From an uncultured Salinimicrobium sp. (GTDB taxonomy: Bacteria; Bacteroidota; Bacteroidia; Flavobacteriales; Flavobacteriaceae): a DNA stretch of 64,000 nucleotides. The notes under the pieces are model-generated. The model did no database searches and had not been told where the DNA came from. It saw only the letters and a program-made list of their open reading frames with translations. The DNA lies in NCBI GenBank assembly GCA_946887075.1, contig CAMPKA010000012.1, positions 16,682 through 80,681 on the forward strand. The letters run 5' to 3'. The position numbers and the translations under genes were made by a program. Of this stretch, positions 35,315 through 47,000 are shown piece by piece (position 1 is the stretch's first letter; each line of letters opens with the position of its first letter).

Positions 35315-35387
35315 GCGGGAGTAGCTCAGTTGGTAGAGCGTCAGCCTTCCAAGCTGAATGTCGCCGGTTCGAACCCGGTCTCCCGCT
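35315..35387 (+). tRNA. tRNA-Gly (anticodon TCC)
   Basis: Acceptor GCGGGAG/CTCCCGC, anticodon loop CTTCCAA, T-arm GGTTCGAACCC. The spacer before it holds two small hairpins (TTCCGG/CCGGAA and GAGGT/ACCTC), plausible processing signals. Confidence 0.95.
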
Positions 35388-35502
35388 CAAAAGATGTCTT
35401 CCGGCCTGTTCCGGTTGCTTCAGGTTGAGCCGGAATTTGATGGATCGCTCCTTGAGCAGAGAGATCGGAATAGAGGTTCCATGACCTGCTCACAACAATT
35501 TT

Positions 35503-35543
35503 GCATCTCCATAAGGACCTTCTTAATGGAGATCAGCTTTTTT
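35503..35543 (+). terminator. Long hairpin with T-run between tRNA-Gly and tRNA-Thr
   Basis: ATCTCCAT (35505-35512) pairs perfectly with ATGGAGAT (35526-35533), with further inner pairing, followed by a run of six T ending at 35543. Either an intrinsic terminator of the upstream tRNAs or a processing structure. Confidence 0.6.
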
Positions 35544-35615
35544 GCCGGCGTAGCTCAGGGGTAGAGCGTTTCCTTGGTAAGGAAGAGGTCACGAGTTCAA
35601 TTCTCGTCGCTGGCT
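35544..35615 (+). tRNA. tRNA-Thr (anticodon GGT)
   Basis: Acceptor GCCGGCG/CGCTGGC with one G-T pair, anticodon loop TTGGTAA, T-arm GAGTTCAATTC; discriminator T. It lies 58 bases upstream of tuf. Confidence 0.93.
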
Positions 35616-35673
35616 CTAGATTTTGTATAAAATTGAACACTAATATATAACTAAGATTAAATAAGTAGTAATT

Positions 35674-36861
35674 ATGGCAAAGGAAACTTATGATCGTTCC
35701 AAACCGCACCTAAATATTGGTACAATTGGACACGTAGATCACGGAAAAACAACTTTAACAGCAGCTATTACTAAGGTATTGGCTGATGCTGGTTATTCAG
35801 AAGCTAGATCTTTCGATCAGATTGACAATGCTCCGGAAGAAAAAGAGAGAGGTATTACCATCAACTCTTCACACGTTGAATATTCAACCGCGAACCGTCA
35901 CTACGCTCACGTAGATTGTCCTGGTCACGCGGATTACGTGAAGAACATGGTTACTGGTGCTGCTCAGATGGACGGTGCTATCCTTGTAGTTGCTGCTACC
36001 GATGGTCCGATGCCACAAACTCGTGAACACATCCTTCTTGGACGACAGGTAGGGATTCCACGTATCGTCGTATTCCTTAACAAAGTGGATATGGTAGACG
36101 ATGAGGAGCTTCTTGAGCTAGTTGAAATGGAAGTGAGAGACCTTCTTTCTTTCTATGAGTATGACGGTGACAATGGTCCTGTTATCTCTGGTTCTGCACT
36201 TGGGGCCCTTAACGGAGAGCAAAAGTGGGTGGATACCGTAATGCAGCTTATGGATGCTGTTGATGAGTGGATCGAATTGCCACAGCGGGATGTTGACAAG
36301 CCATTCCTTATGCCAATTGAGGATGTATTCTCCATTACTGGACGTGGTACAGTTGCTACCGGTCGTATTGAGACCGGAGTTGCCAACACCGGGGATCCTG
36401 TAGAGATCATCGGTATGGGTGCTGGAAAACTGACTTCCACAATCACAGGAGTTGAGATGTTCCGTAAGATCCTTGACAGAGGAGAAGCAGGAGATAACGT
36501 TGGTCTTCTTCTAAGAGGTATTGAAAAAACACAGATCTCCAGAGGTATGGTGATCACCAAGCCAGGATCTGTAACACCACACGCCAAGTTCAAGGCTGAG
36601 GTATATATCCTTAAAAAAGAAGAAGGAGGACGTCACACGCCATTCCATAACAACTACCGTCCACAGTTCTACGTACGTACAACTGACGTGACAGGAACGA
36701 TCAATCTTCCTGAAGGAGTTGAGATGGTAATGCCGGGGGACAACCTTACCATTACCGTAGATCTTATCCAGCCTATCGCGATGAACGTCGGTCTGCGATT
36801 CGCTATCCGTGAGGGTGGTAGAACCGTAGGAGCTGGTCAGGTTACTGAGATCCTGGACTAA
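35674..36861 (+). CDS. tuf: Translation elongation factor Tu
   Basis: This 395-residue GTPase delivers aminoacyl-tRNA to the ribosome. G motifs are visible: [11 protein letters not shown], the effector-loop segment [32 protein letters not shown] and the SAL-type segment [11 protein letters not shown]. Domains 2 and 3 follow ([40 protein letters not shown]). It lies in the conserved order between the tRNA group and tRNA-Trp. Codon choice is visibly more biased than in flanking genes, as expected for a very highly expressed gene. Confidence 0.98.
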   Translation: MAKETYDRSKPHLNIGTIGHVDHGKTTLTAAITKVLADAGYSEARSFDQIDNAPEEKERGITINSSHVEYSTANRHYAHVDCPGHADYVKNMVTGAAQMDGAILVVAATDGPMPQTREHILLGRQVGIPRIVVFLNKVDMVDDEELLELVEMEVRDLLSFYEYDGDNGPVISGSALGALNGEQKWVDTVMQLMDAVDEWIELPQRDVDKPFLMPIEDVFSITGRGTVATGRIETGVANTGDPVEIIGMGAGKLTSTITGVEMFRKILDRGEAGDNVGLLLRGIEKTQISRGMVITKPGSVTPHAKFKAEVYILKKEEGGRHTPFHNNYRPQFYVRTTDVTGTINLPEGVEMVMPGDNLTITVDLIQPIAMNVGLRFAIREGGRTVGAGQVTEILD

Positions 36862-36884
36862 TCTATAGGTTTAAATATGGAGTT

Positions 36885-36910
36885 AAGGTATTCGCCCCGG
36901 TGAATACCTT
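36885..36910 (+). other. Hairpin between tuf and tRNA-Trp
   Basis: AAGGTATTC (36885-36893) and GAATACCTT (36902-36910) form a perfect nine-base stem around an eight-base loop. No T-run follows, so it may be an mRNA 3'-end or tRNA processing structure rather than a terminator. Confidence 0.6.
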
Positions 36911-36921
36911 GACTTGTATTT

Positions 36922-36994
36922 ACGGGTTTAGCTCAGTTGGTAGAGCACTGGTCTCCAAAACCAGGTGTCGGGAGTTCGAGTCTCTCAACCCGTG
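36922..36994 (+). tRNA. tRNA-Trp (anticodon CCA)
   Basis: Acceptor ACGGGTT/AACCCGT, anticodon loop CTCCAAA, T-arm GAGTTCGAGTC; discriminator G. Its place between tuf and secE is typical for Bacteroidota. Confidence 0.95.
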
Positions 36995-37084
36995 CAGAAA
37001 AAAAATTGTACATCACACTTCATTGAAAACAGCAGCTTTTGCTAAGGCGCCTGGTCTGAATTCAGGAGGACAAATCTAATTACC

Positions 37085-37282
37085 ATGGCAGGAATAGGAA
37101 ATTACGTATCAGAGTCATATAACGAGTTAAAGAACCACGTTACCTGGCCAAGCTGGGCAGAAGCTCAGAGACTGACTGTTGTTGTGGCGGTTTTCTCCAT
37201 CATTTTCGCCCTGGCGATCTGGGGAATTGACACGGTCTTCAGCGGAGTTATCGAGCAGTATTTCGAATGGATCAAATCGTAA
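37085..37282 (+). CDS. secE: Preprotein translocase subunit SecE
   Basis: This 65-residue protein has the short SecE form: an amphipathic N-terminal helix (YVSESYNELKNHVTWPSWAEA) and one membrane helix (LTVVVAVFSIIFALAIWGID). It clamps SecY in the protein export channel. It is followed immediately by nusG, as in most bacteria. Confidence 0.95.
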   Translation: MAGIGNYVSESYNELKNHVTWPSWAEAQRLTVVVAVFSIIFALAIWGIDTVFSGVIEQYFEWIKS

Positions 37283-37293
37283 AGCACATGGCC

Positions 37294-37845
37294 ATGGCAG
37301 AAGTGAAGGACAAAAAATGGTATGTGGTCCGGGCCGTAAGCGGGCAGGAGAACAAGGTCAAGGAATATATTGAGCGGGAGATCGCTCATGAAGGTCTTGA
37401 GGATTTCATCGATGAGGTGCTCGTGCCTACTGAAAAGGTGATCCAGATCCGCAACGGAAAGAAGGTCAATAAGGAAAGGGTTTACTTTCCGGGGTATGTG
37501 ATGATCCTTGCCAATCTCGGCGGGGAGGTGGTCCATATCATCAAGTCCATCAACGGGGTGATCGGCTTCCTGGGCGAGACAAAAGGGGGAGACCCCGTGC
37601 CGCTCAGAAAATCCGAGGTCAACCGTATGCTCGGGAAGGTCGATGAGCTCTCCGTCAAGGCGGACAGCGTGGCCATCCCCTTTACTATCGGGGAGACCAT
37701 CAAGGTCATCGACGGACCTTTTAACGGGTTCAACGGAACTGTTGAGAAGATCAATGAGGAAAAGCGCAAGCTGGAGGTGATGGTGAAGATCTTTGGAAGA
37801 AAGACGCCGCTCGAGCTGAGTTACATGCAGGTAGAAAAAGTTTAA
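37294..37845 (+). CDS. nusG: Transcription termination/antitermination protein NusG
   Basis: The NGN domain (KKWYVVRAVSGQENKVKEYI, RVYFPGYVMI) is followed by the C-terminal KOW domain (IGETIKVIDGPFNGFNGTVE), 183 residues from MAEVKDKKW. ATG codons at 37288 and 37267 are in frame; the latter would overlap secE and is less likely. NusG binds RNA polymerase and couples transcription with translation or Rho. Confidence 0.96.
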   Translation: MAEVKDKKWYVVRAVSGQENKVKEYIEREIAHEGLEDFIDEVLVPTEKVIQIRNGKKVNKERVYFPGYVMILANLGGEVVHIIKSINGVIGFLGETKGGDPVPLRKSEVNRMLGKVDELSVKADSVAIPFTIGETIKVIDGPFNGFNGTVEKINEEKRKLEVMVKIFGRKTPLELSYMQVEKV

Positions 37846-37858
37846 GAACTGTTACATA

Positions 37859-37866
37859 TATTTTTG
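37859..37866 (+). promoter_or_regulatory. Possible -7 box upstream of rplK
   Basis: TATTTTTG fits TAnnTTTG in the 73-base gap between nusG and rplK and would give a leader of about 45 bases. Read-through from upstream is also likely. Confidence 0.4.
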
Positions 37867-37918
37867 GGTAGTTTTAGTCTGCTTCCACTAACAAAACTAT
37901 CGACTTAAAATTAGAAAA

Positions 37919-38356
37919 ATGGCAAAAGAAGTAAGTAAGGTTGTTAAGTTACAGGTTCGCGGAGGTGCTGCTAACCCTTCACCACCAGTAGGACCTGCTT
38001 TGGGTGCTGCCGGGGTGAATATCATGGAGTTCTGTAAGCAATTTAATGCGAGAACCCAGGATAAGCAGGGGAAAGTGTTGCCGGTTGTGATCACCGTCTA
38101 TAAGGACAAGTCCTTTGACTTTGTGATCAAGACCCCACCTGCTGCAGTTCAAATTCTGGAAGCTGCCAAAGCAAAAAAGGGATCGGGAGAACCGAACCGG
38201 AAAAAAGTGGCCAGTGTTTCCTGGGATCAGGTAAGATCCATCGCTGAGGATAAGATGCAGGATCTCAACGCATTTACAGTTGAGTCTGCGATGAAGATGG
38301 TAGCGGGTACAGCGAGATCTATGGGAATCACGGTAAAAGGACAGGCTCCTTTTTAA
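37919..38356 (+). CDS. rplK: 50S ribosomal protein uL11
   Basis: 145 residues with the N-terminal [23 protein letters not shown] segment (quoted in part as [10 protein letters not shown]) and C-terminal RNA-binding domain ending [13 protein letters not shown]. It forms the GTPase-associated centre together with 23S rRNA. Gene order rplK-rplA-rplJ-rplL is the standard ribosomal cluster. Confidence 0.98.
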   Translation: MAKEVSKVVKLQVRGGAANPSPPVGPALGAAGVNIMEFCKQFNARTQDKQGKVLPVVITVYKDKSFDFVIKTPPAAVQILEAAKAKKGSGEPNRKKVASVSWDQVRSIAEDKMQDLNAFTVESAMKMVAGTARSMGITVKGQAPF

Positions 38357-38374
38357 TCCAAAAAGAAATCAGAA

Positions 38375-39073
38375 ATGGCAAGATTGAGTAAAAGGCAAAA
38401 GGAAGCGGAATCCAAGATCGAAAAGGGGAGAACCTATTCGGTGGCCGAGGCTTCAGCTTTAGTTAAAGAGATATCCAATGTTAAGTTCGATCCTTCGGTT
38501 GATATCGCGGTTCGTCTGAACGTTGACCCACGGAAGGCCAATCAGATGGTCAGAGGCGTGGTTACCCTTCCTCACGGAACTGGTAAGGATGTGAAGGTCC
38601 TTGCCCTTGTAACTCCGGACAAGGAAGAGGAGGCAAAGGCTGCCGGTGCTGACTATGTCGGCCTGGATGAGTACCTGGATAAGATCAAGGGCGGCTGGAC
38701 AGATGTTGATGTGATCATCACCATGCCGAGCGTTATGGGGAAACTCGGACCTCTGGGCCGGATCCTCGGACCGAGAGGCCTGATGCCAAACCCAAAGACG
38801 GGAACCGTAACAATGGATGTGGCAAAGGCAGTTTCAGACGTAAAGGCCGGTAAGATCGATTTCAAGGTTGACAAGACCGGGATCGTACATGCCGCTATTG
38901 GGAAGGCTTCTTTCGAGGCTGACAAAATCGCTGGCAATGCCAGGGAGTTACTGACTACCCTTGTAAAACTTAAACCACAGGCTGCAAAAGGGGTGTATAT
39001 CAAGAGTATCTACATGTCCAGCACCATGAGTCCGAGTGTGGAGATTGATACCAAAAGGTTCACTGAGCAATAA
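38375..39073 (+). CDS. rplA: 50S ribosomal protein uL1
   Basis: 232 residues with the L1 signature around [20 protein letters not shown] and PNPKTGTVT. uL1 builds the L1 stalk and in many bacteria represses the L11-L1 mRNA. It follows rplK after 18 bases. Confidence 0.98.
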   Translation: MARLSKRQKEAESKIEKGRTYSVAEASALVKEISNVKFDPSVDIAVRLNVDPRKANQMVRGVVTLPHGTGKDVKVLALVTPDKEEEAKAAGADYVGLDEYLDKIKGGWTDVDVIITMPSVMGKLGPLGRILGPRGLMPNPKTGTVTMDVAKAVSDVKAGKIDFKVDKTGIVHAAIGKASFEADKIAGNARELLTTLVKLKPQAAKGVYIKSIYMSSTMSPSVEIDTKRFTEQ

Positions 39074-39085
39074 TAATATTGGATT

Positions 39086-39607
39086 ATGACAAGAGAAGAA
39101 AAATCAAGAGTAATTGAAGATTTAACTGCCCAGTTAGCTGATAATACCACCATATACCTGGCGGACATTTCCGGGCTTGACGCTCTGAACACGTCTAACC
39201 TGAGAAGGGCCTGTTTTAAGGCGAATGTGAAGCTGGCGGTAGTTAAAAATACCCTTTTGGCCAAGGCCATGGAGGGATCAGACAAAGACTTTGGAGACCT
39301 GCCCACGGTACTCAAGGGGAACACGTCGATCATGTTTTCCGAGACTGGGAATGCACCTGCCAAAGTAATCAAGGAATTCAGGAAAAAATCCGAAAAACCT
39401 GTTCTTAAGGGTGCCTTTATCGAAGAAGCGATCTTCGTAGGAGATGATAAGCTGGAAACCCTGGTGAACATCAAATCCAAAGAGGAGGTTATCGGGGATA
39501 TCATCGGACTGCTGCAGTCTCCTGCCAAGAATGTTGTTTCAGCACTCAAGTCAGGTGGTGGTAAGATCGCCGGAATCCTTAAGACCCTTTCAGAAAAAGA
39601 GGGATAA
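39086..39607 (+). CDS. rplJ: 50S ribosomal protein uL10
   Basis: 173 residues, with DLTAQLADNTTIYLADISG near the start, the LRRACFKANVKLAVVKNTLL core and a C-terminal helix (VSALKSGGGKIAGILKTLSE) that binds bL12 dimers. It begins 12 bases after rplA. Autogenous control of the L10-L12 mRNA is known in other bacteria; no clear leader structure was seen. Confidence 0.97.
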   Translation: MTREEKSRVIEDLTAQLADNTTIYLADISGLDALNTSNLRRACFKANVKLAVVKNTLLAKAMEGSDKDFGDLPTVLKGNTSIMFSETGNAPAKVIKEFRKKSEKPVLKGAFIEEAIFVGDDKLETLVNIKSKEEVIGDIIGLLQSPAKNVVSALKSGGGKIAGILKTLSEKEG

Positions 39608-39662
39608 CATAGTACGCACTCAAAACAATTATATTTTTATTACATTCTAAAAACGATAGAAA

Positions 39663-40040
39663 ATGGCAGATTTAAAAGAATTCGCAGAACAATTGGTTAA
39701 CCTTACCGTTAAAGAAGTTAACGAGTTGGCCGATATTTTGAAAGAAGAATACGGTATTGAGCCAGCTGCTGCAGCTGTTGCTGTTGCCGGAGGTGCTGCT
39801 GGAGGTGGTGAAGAGGCCGCTGAAGAGCAAACCGAGTTCGACGTAATCCTTAAAGCTCCAGGTGGTTCTAAACTGGCTGTGGTGAAATTGGTAAAAGAGC
39901 TTACCGGTCTTGGTCTTAAAGACGCAAAAGAATTGGTAGACAACGCTCCAAAACCAGTTAAAGAAGGAGTTGCAAAAGACGAAGCTGAAGCACTAAAAGC
40001 ACAGTTAGAAGAAGCAGGAGCCGAGGTTGAGCTTAAGTAA
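39663..40040 (+). CDS. rplL: 50S ribosomal protein bL12
   Basis: 125 residues: the N-terminal dimer domain ([20 protein letters not shown]), an Ala/Gly-rich hinge ([20 protein letters not shown]) and the C-terminal factor-binding domain ([20 protein letters not shown]). It recruits translation GTPases. A strong hairpin lies between it and rpoB. Confidence 0.98.
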   Translation: MADLKEFAEQLVNLTVKEVNELADILKEEYGIEPAAAAVAVAGGAAGGGEEAAEEQTEFDVILKAPGGSKLAVVKLVKELTGLGLKDAKELVDNAPKPVKEGVAKDEAEALKAQLEEAGAEVELK

Positions 40041-40062
40041 GCGAGACCAACACTCTCATATA

Positions 40063-40101
40063 GGTTTAGACCCGGGGATTCGGTTCCCTGAGGTCTAAAC
40101 C
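40063..40101 (+). terminator. Attenuator-like hairpin between rplL and rpoB
   Basis: GGTTTAGACC (40063-40072) pairs with GGTCTAAACC (40092-40101), a perfect ten-base stem with an inner GGGGA/TTCCC stem, followed by CTTTTG. Its place matches the partial terminator before rpoB in other bacteria, which lowers rpoBC relative to ribosomal protein transcripts. Confidence 0.75.
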
Positions 40102-40174
40102 CTTTTGCGTATATGAACACTTCCTGTTTATTTACGCACCCATTTTTAAACAAATAACATAATTCCGTCCATTG

Positions 40175-43100
40175 ATGTTAGCAACGCAAACTGAAAGATT
40201 GAATTTCTCTTCTGTGAAGAACAGACCGGAATACCCCGACTTCCTGGATATCCAGATCAAGTCGTTCCAGGACTTCTTCCAGCTGGAAACGAAATCGGAA
40301 GAAAGAGGAAATGAAGGGCTTTACAACACCTTCATGGAGAACTTTCCGATTACGGACACCCGTAATCAATTCGTACTAGAATTTCTCGATTATTTCGTGG
40401 ACCCACCAAGGTATTCCATTCAGGAATGTATTGAAAGGGGTCTTACCTACAGCGTGCCGCTGAAAGCACGGTTAAAGCTTTACTGTACAGATCCCGAGCA
40501 TGAGGATTTTGAAACTATCGTGCAGGACGTTTACCTGGGGACCATTCCCTATATGACCCCTAGCGGGACCTTCTGTATCAATGGTGCAGAAAGGGTGGTC
40601 GTATCCCAGTTACACCGCTCACCAGGTGTCTTCTTTGGACAGTCGTTCCACGCGAACGGAACTAAATTGTATTCTGCCCGTGTAATTCCTTTCAAGGGTT
40701 CATGGATAGAGTTCGCGACCGATATCAACAGCGTCATGTACGCCTATATCGACAGAAAGAAAAAATTACCCGTTACCACGCTTTTCAGAGCGATCGGATT
40801 TGAGCGGGATAAGGACATCCTTGAGATCTTTGATCTAGCGGAAGAGGTCAAGGTATCCAAGACAGGCCTGAAGAAAATTCTTGGCCGGAAACTGGCTGCC
40901 CGGGTGCTCAATACCTGGTACGAGGATTTCGTGGATGAGGATACTGGAGAAGTGGTTTCCATCGAACGAAATGAAATCGTCCTGGATCGGGACACCGTCC
41001 TTGAAAAAGAACATATAGAAGAAATTCTGGAGACCGGTTCAAAGACGATCCTGCTACACAAGGAGGACAACCAGACCGGGGATTATGCCATCATCCACAA
41101 TACGCTTCAAAAAGACCCGACCAACTCTGAGAAAGAGGCGGTCGAGCATATTTATCGCCAGCTGAGAAACGCTGAACCGCCCGATGAGGAGACGGCCCGT
41201 GGAATCATTGACAAGTTGTTCTTTTCAGATCAGCGGTACAACCTCGGGGAGGTAGGGCGATACAGAATGAACAAGAAACTCGGTCTTGATATCTCAATGG
41301 ATAAGCAGGTGCTTACCCGGGAGGATATCATCACCATTGTGAAATATTTGATCGAACTGATCAATTCCAAGGCTGAGATCGATGATATCGATCACCTTTC
41401 CAACCGTCGCGTGAGGACTGTTGGAGAACAGCTTTCCCAGCAGTTTGGCGTGGGACTTGCCAGAATGGCCAGAACGATCCGGGAACGGATGAACGTCAGG
41501 GACAATGAGGTATTTACCCCGATTGACCTGATCAATGCCAAAACGCTGTCTTCGGTGATCAATTCCTTCTTTGGAACGAACCAGCTATCCCAGTTCATGG
41601 ATCAGACCAACCCGCTTGCGGAGATCACGCACAAAAGAAGGCTTTCCGCCCTTGGACCAGGAGGTCTTTCGCGTGAGAGAGCTGGATTTGAGGTACGTGA
41701 CGTACATTATACGCATTACGGGCGCTTATGTCCGATCGAAACCCCTGAAGGACCGAACATCGGTCTGATCTCCTCCTTGTCCGTCTACGCCAAGGTAAAC
41801 GGAATGGGCTTTATTGAGACCCCTTATCGTGAGGTGCTCGACGGAAAGGTCAATATCAAGGATCAGCCGCGGTATCTGAGCGCAGAGGAGGAAGAGGACA
41901 AGATGATCGCCCAGGCGAACATTCCGATCGGCGATGACGGAACCATTGAGCGGGAAAGGATTACGGCCAGGGAAGAAGGAGATTTCCCTGTGGTGGACCC
42001 GAAACAGGTACATTATATCGATGTTGCCCCCAACCAGGTGGCTTCGATTTCCGCCTCTCTGATCCCATTCCTGGAGCACGATGATGCGAACAGGGCCCTG
42101 ATGGGATCCAACATGATGCGTCAGGCAGTACCGCTGCTGCGTGTGGATTCGCCGATTGTAGGGACCGGTCTTGAAAGGCAGGTAGCCACCGATTCCAGGG
42201 TGTTGATCAATGCAGAGGGAGAAGGTACGGTTGAATATGTGGATGCCAACAAGATCACGATCAAGTACGACAGGACGGATGAGGAGCGAATGGTAAGTTT
42301 TGACTCTGATTCCAAGACCTATGAACTGGTCAAATTCCGCAAGACCAACCAGGGAACTTCGATCAACTTAAAGCCAATCGTAAGGGTTGGGGACAGGGTG
42401 ACCAAAGGACAGGTGCTATGTCAGGGATACGCCACCGAGGCGGGGGAACTCGCCCTGGGAAGAAACATGAAGGTAGCCTTCATGCCGTGGAAGGGATATA
42501 ACTTCGAGGATGCGATCGTGATCTCTGAGAATGTGGTGCGAAATGACATCTTCACCTCTATCCATATCGATGAGTATTCGCTGGAGGTGCGGGATACCAA
42601 GCTGGGCAATGAGGAACTGACCAATGACATTCCGAACGTTTCTGAAGAGGCCACCAAGGATCTCGACGAGAACGGGATGATCAGGATCGGGGCCGAGGTA
42701 AAACCCGGAGATATCCTGATCGGAAAGATCACCCCGAAAGGGGAGAGCGATCCGACTCCTGAAGAAAAACTCCTGAGAGCGATTTTCGGCGACAAGGCCG
42801 GGGATGTTAAGGATGCTTCCTTAAAGGCTTCTCCATCGCTTAGTGGTGTGGTGATCGATAAGAAACTCTTTGCACGTGCGATCAAGGACAAGAGAAAACG
42901 GGCCCAGGATAAGGAGGACGTTGCAGCGCTCGAGAAGAAGTACGAAGCCAAGTTTGCTATCCTGAAATCCGAACTGGTCGACAAGCTTTTCGCCATTATC
43001 GGAGGAAAGACCGCGCAGGGGGTAATGAATGACCTTGGAGAGGAGATCCTTCCCAAAGGAAAAAAATATACCCAGAAAATGCTGAATGCGGTGGATGATT

Positions 43101-43987
43101 ACACCCACCTGACCCAGGGAACCTGGACGACAGATGAGCATCTGAACCGTCTTGTGGCGGATCTGCTGCACAACTATCGTATCAAGGAGAACGACATTCA
43201 GGGGAACCTGAGAAGGGAAAAATTCACCATCTCCGTTGGAGATGAGCTTCCTTCAGGAATCATCAAATTGGCCAAGATTTATATCGCCAAGAAGCGAAAG
43301 CTCAAGGTCGGGGACAAGATGGCGGGGCGCCACGGGAACAAAGGTATCGTGGCTCGAATTGTTCGCCAGGAGGATATGCCGTTTCTCGAAGACGGAACTC
43401 CTGTGGACATCGTGCTTAACCCGCTCGGGGTACCTTCGCGGATGAATATCGGGCAGATCTATGAGACTGTTCTCGGTTGGGCCGGGGAGAAACTCGGAAG
43501 GAAATATGCTACTCCGATCTTTGATGGGGCTACTATAGACCAGATCAACGAGCTCACAGATGAGGCAGGTATCCCACGCTTCGGACATACCTATCTCTAT
43601 GACGGAGGAAGCGGGGAGCGTTTTGACCAGCCTGCTACGGTCGGGGTGATCTATATGCTCAAACTCGGTCATATGATTGATGATAAGATGCACGCGCGTT
43701 CTATCGGACCTTACTCGCTCATCACACAGCAGCCGCTGGGAGGTAAAGCACAGTTCGGAGGTCAGCGTTTCGGAGAGATGGAGGTCTGGGCACTGGAAGC
43801 ATACGGAGCATCAGCTACGCTGCGGGAGATCCTGACGGTGAAATCTGATGACGTGATCGGAAGGGCCAAGACTTATGAAGCCATCGTAAAAGGTGAGCCG
43901 ATGCCCGAGCCTGGACTACCTGAATCTTTCAACGTACTGATGCACGAGCTGAAAGGTCTGGGATTAGATATCAGATTGGAAGAATAA
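40175..43987 (+). CDS. rpoB: DNA-directed RNA polymerase subunit beta
   Basis: The ATG at 40175 ([13 protein letters not shown]) gives 1270 residues, the usual Bacteroidota length. Visible RpoB segments include the fork/rifampicin region [20 protein letters not shown] and [20 protein letters not shown]. Later ones are [36 protein letters not shown] and the C-terminal [20 protein letters not shown]. It forms one side of the catalytic cleft. A TTG directly before the ATG is not needed. The next gene is rpoC, 67 bases on. Confidence 0.98.
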   Translation: MLATQTERLNFSSVKNRPEYPDFLDIQIKSFQDFFQLETKSEERGNEGLYNTFMENFPITDTRNQFVLEFLDYFVDPPRYSIQECIERGLTYSVPLKARLKLYCTDPEHEDFETIVQDVYLGTIPYMTPSGTFCINGAERVVVSQLHRSPGVFFGQSFHANGTKLYSARVIPFKGSWIEFATDINSVMYAYIDRKKKLPVTTLFRAIGFERDKDILEIFDLAEEVKVSKTGLKKILGRKLAARVLNTWYEDFVDEDTGEVVSIERNEIVLDRDTVLEKEHIEEILETGSKTILLHKEDNQTGDYAIIHNTLQKDPTNSEKEAVEHIYRQLRNAEPPDEETARGIIDKLFFSDQRYNLGEVGRYRMNKKLGLDISMDKQVLTREDIITIVKYLIELINSKAEIDDIDHLSNRRVRTVGEQLSQQFGVGLARMARTIRERMNVRDNEVFTPIDLINAKTLSSVINSFFGTNQLSQFMDQTNPLAEITHKRRLSALGPGGLSRERAGFEVRDVHYTHYGRLCPIETPEGPNIGLISSLSVYAKVNGMGFIETPYREVLDGKVNIKDQPRYLSAEEEEDKMIAQANIPIGDDGTIERERITAREEGDFPVVDPKQVHYIDVAPNQVASISASLIPFLEHDDANRALMGSNMMRQAVPLLRVDSPIVGTGLERQVATDSRVLINAEGEGTVEYVDANKITIKYDRTDEERMVSFDSDSKTYELVKFRKTNQGTSINLKPIVRVGDRVTKGQVLCQGYATEAGELALGRNMKVAFMPWKGYNFEDAIVISENVVRNDIFTSIHIDEYSLEVRDTKLGNEELTNDIPNVSEEATKDLDENGMIRIGAEVKPGDILIGKITPKGESDPTPEEKLLRAIFGDKAGDVKDASLKASPSLSGVVIDKKLFARAIKDKRKRAQDKEDVAALEKKYEAKFAILKSELVDKLFAIIGGKTAQGVMNDLGEEILPKGKKYTQKMLNAVDDYTHLTQGTWTTDEHLNRLVADLLHNYRIKENDIQGNLRREKFTISVGDELPSGIIKLAKIYIAKKRKLKVGDKMAGRHGNKGIVARIVRQEDMPFLEDGTPVDIVLNPLGVPSRMNIGQIYETVLGWAGEKLGRKYATPIFDGATIDQINELTDEAGIPRFGHTYLYDGGSGERFDQPATVGVIYMLKLGHMIDDKMHARSIGPYSLITQQPLGGKAQFGGQRFGEMEVWALEAYGASATLREILTVKSDDVIGRAKTYEAIVKGEPMPEPGLPESFNVLMHELKGLGLDIRLEE

Positions 43988-44054
43988 ATCTGTTTGCAGG
44001 GGCGGTGCGACCGCCGCCTGCAGATTTTACAATAATTAGATAGCACCATATATT

Positions 44055-47000
44055 ATGGCTAGAATCAACGATAAGAATACAGTACAGAGGTTTAACAAGA
44101 TCTCTATTGGCTTAGCTTCTCCAGAGTCCATCTTGGCCGAATCAAGAGGAGAGGTGCTTAAGCCTGAAACGATCAATTACCGTACACATAAGCCTGAGCG
44201 GGATGGGCTTTTCTGTGAGCGTATCTTTGGTCCTGTAAAGGACTATGAATGCGCCTGTGGAAAATACAAGCGGATCCGGTACAAGGGAATCGTGTGCGAC
44301 AGATGTGGTGTGGAGGTGACAGAAAAGAAAGTACGTAGAGATCGCGTGGGACATATAAACCTTGTGGTTCCTGTGGCGCATATCTGGTATTTCCGGTCCC
44401 TTCCCAACAAGATAGGATACCTGCTTGGACTGCCGTCCAAGAAGCTGGACATGATCATATACTATGAGCGATATGTTGTGATCCAACCTGGGATCGCCAA
44501 CAATGAGGATGGTTCCCCGTTGAAGAAAATGGATTTCCTTACGGAAGAGGAGTACCTCAACATCCTGGACACCATTCCGCAGGAGAACCAGTACCTCGAT
44601 GACAGCGACCCCAATAAGTTCATCGCCAAGATGGGAGCGGAATGCCTGATCGAGATCCTGCAACGGATCGATCTGGATTCTCTGTCCTATGAGCTGAGAC
44701 ACAAGGCCAATAATGAGACGTCCAAACAGCGCAAGACGGAAGCGCTAAAACGTCTTCAGGTTGTCGAGGCCCTTCGCGATGCCAACAAGAACAGGGAGAA
44801 CCGTCCGGAATGGATGATCATGAAAGTGATTCCGATCATCCCGCCGGAACTTCGGCCCCTTGTCCCACTGGACGGAGGGCGGTTTGCAACTTCTGACCTT
44901 AATGACCTGTACAGAAGGGTCATCATCAGGAACAATCGTCTGAAACGACTGATGGAGATCAAGGCTCCTGAGGTCATCCTGCGAAATGAAAAACGTATGC
45001 TGCAGGAATCTGTGGATTCCCTGTTTGACAATACGCGTAAATCCTCTGCAGTCAAGACCGATTCGAACCGACCGCTTAAATCGCTTTCTGATTCCCTTAA
45101 AGGGAAACAGGGACGTTTCCGTCAGAACCTTCTGGGGAAAAGGGTGGATTATTCAGCGCGTTCGGTCATCGTCGTAGGACCTGAACTCAAGTTGTATGAG
45201 TGCGGGCTGCCGAAGAATATGGCTGCCGAGCTTTACAAGCCTTTTGTGATCCGGAAACTGATCGAACGAGGAATCGTGAAGACGGTCAAATCCGCAAAGA
45301 AAATTATCGATAAAAAAGAACCGGTGGTATGGGATATCCTGGAAAGCGTTCTGAAAGGCCATCCGGTCCTTCTGAACCGGGCTCCGACGCTTCACAGGTT
45401 AGGGATCCAGGCTTTCCAGCCCAAGTTGATCGAAGGAAAGGCCATCCAGCTGCATCCGTTGGTATGTACGGCATTCAACGCTGACTTTGACGGTGACCAG
45501 ATGGCGGTGCATCTTCCTTTAGGGCCTGAGGCCATCCTGGAGGCACAGCTGTTAATGCTGGCATCCCATAATATCCTGAACCCTGCTAATGGTTCTCCGG
45601 TCACAGTACCATCTCAGGACATGGTTCTGGGCTTGTACTACATGACAAAGCCAAGGGAATCCACCCCTGAAGCTCCTGTAAAGGGAGCGGGACTGACCTT
45701 TTATTCCGCAGAGGAAGTGGTCATCGCCTATAACCAGAAGAAGGTGGATCTCAATGCCGTGATCAAGATCAGGGCCAAGGACTACAACGAAAGCGGTGAA
45801 CTGGTATACCAGATCATCGAAACCACGGTTGGGCGAGTACTCTTTAACGAGACCGTTCCGGAAAAGGCCGGATTCATCAATGAGGTATTGACCAAGAAGT
45901 CCCTGAGGGATATTATCGGTAACATCCTTAAGATGACCAGCGTTCCGGAAACCGCCGAATTCCTCGATCAAATCAAGAACCTGGGGTACAATTTTGCCTT
46001 CAGGGGAGGACTTTCCTTCAGCCTTGGGGATATTATTATTCCTGAGGAGAAACAGTCGATGATCGATGAGGCCAACGAGCAGGTGGAAGGGATCATGGCC
46101 AATTATAACATGGGTCTGATCACGAACAACGAACGCTACAACCAGGTGATCGACATCTGGACCTCAACTAATGCTGGTCTTACGGAACTTGCGATGAAGC
46201 GGATCCGTGAGGATAACCAGGGCTTCAACTCGGTATATATGATGCTGGACTCCGGGGCGAGGGGATCCAAGGAACAGATCCGCCAGCTTACCGGGATGAG
46301 GGGGCTTATGGCCAAACCGAAGAAATCCAACTCAGGAGGTGGGGAAATCATCGAGAACCCGATCCTGTCGAACTTCAAGGAGGGACTTTCCATCCTGGAG
46401 TACTTTATCTCTACCCACGGTGCGCGTAAAGGTCTTGCCGATACCGCCCTTAAGACTGCGGATGCAGGGTACCTGACCCGTAGGCTTGTGGATGTTTCCC
46501 AGGATGTTATCATCAACGAGGACGACTGTGGTACGCTTAGAGGTGTGGATGTTGCTCCGCTCAAGAAGAACGAAGAGGTTGTGGAATCTCTTGGAGAAAG
46601 GATTCTGGGTCGAACCGCACTTACCGATGTTTATGATCCGGTAAGTGGAGAACTCCTGGTCTCTGCCAATATGGAGATCGACGAGGAGATCGTGAGAAAG
46701 ATCACCAATGCGCCAATAGAAAGCGTGGAAGTTCGTTCCGCCCTTACCTGTGAGGCCAGAAAAGGGATCTGTGTGAAATGTTACGGACGTAACCTCGCCA
46801 CAGGAAAGACTGTGCAGCGCGGGGAGGCCGTAGGGGTGGTTGCCGCCCAATCCATTGGGGAGCCGGGAACCCAGCTTACCCTTCGTACCTTCCACGTCGG
46901 TGGTATCGCAGGAAACATTTCAGAAGAAAACAAGCTGATCGCGAAGTTCGCTGGTATCGCTGAGATTGAGGACCTGAAGACCGTGAAGGGGGAGGCCCCT

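Noticed and set aside
34979..35615. tRNA cluster as integration site
   Set aside because: All tRNAs are complete, no partial tRNA duplicates were seen downstream, and the tuf neighbourhood is the normal one.
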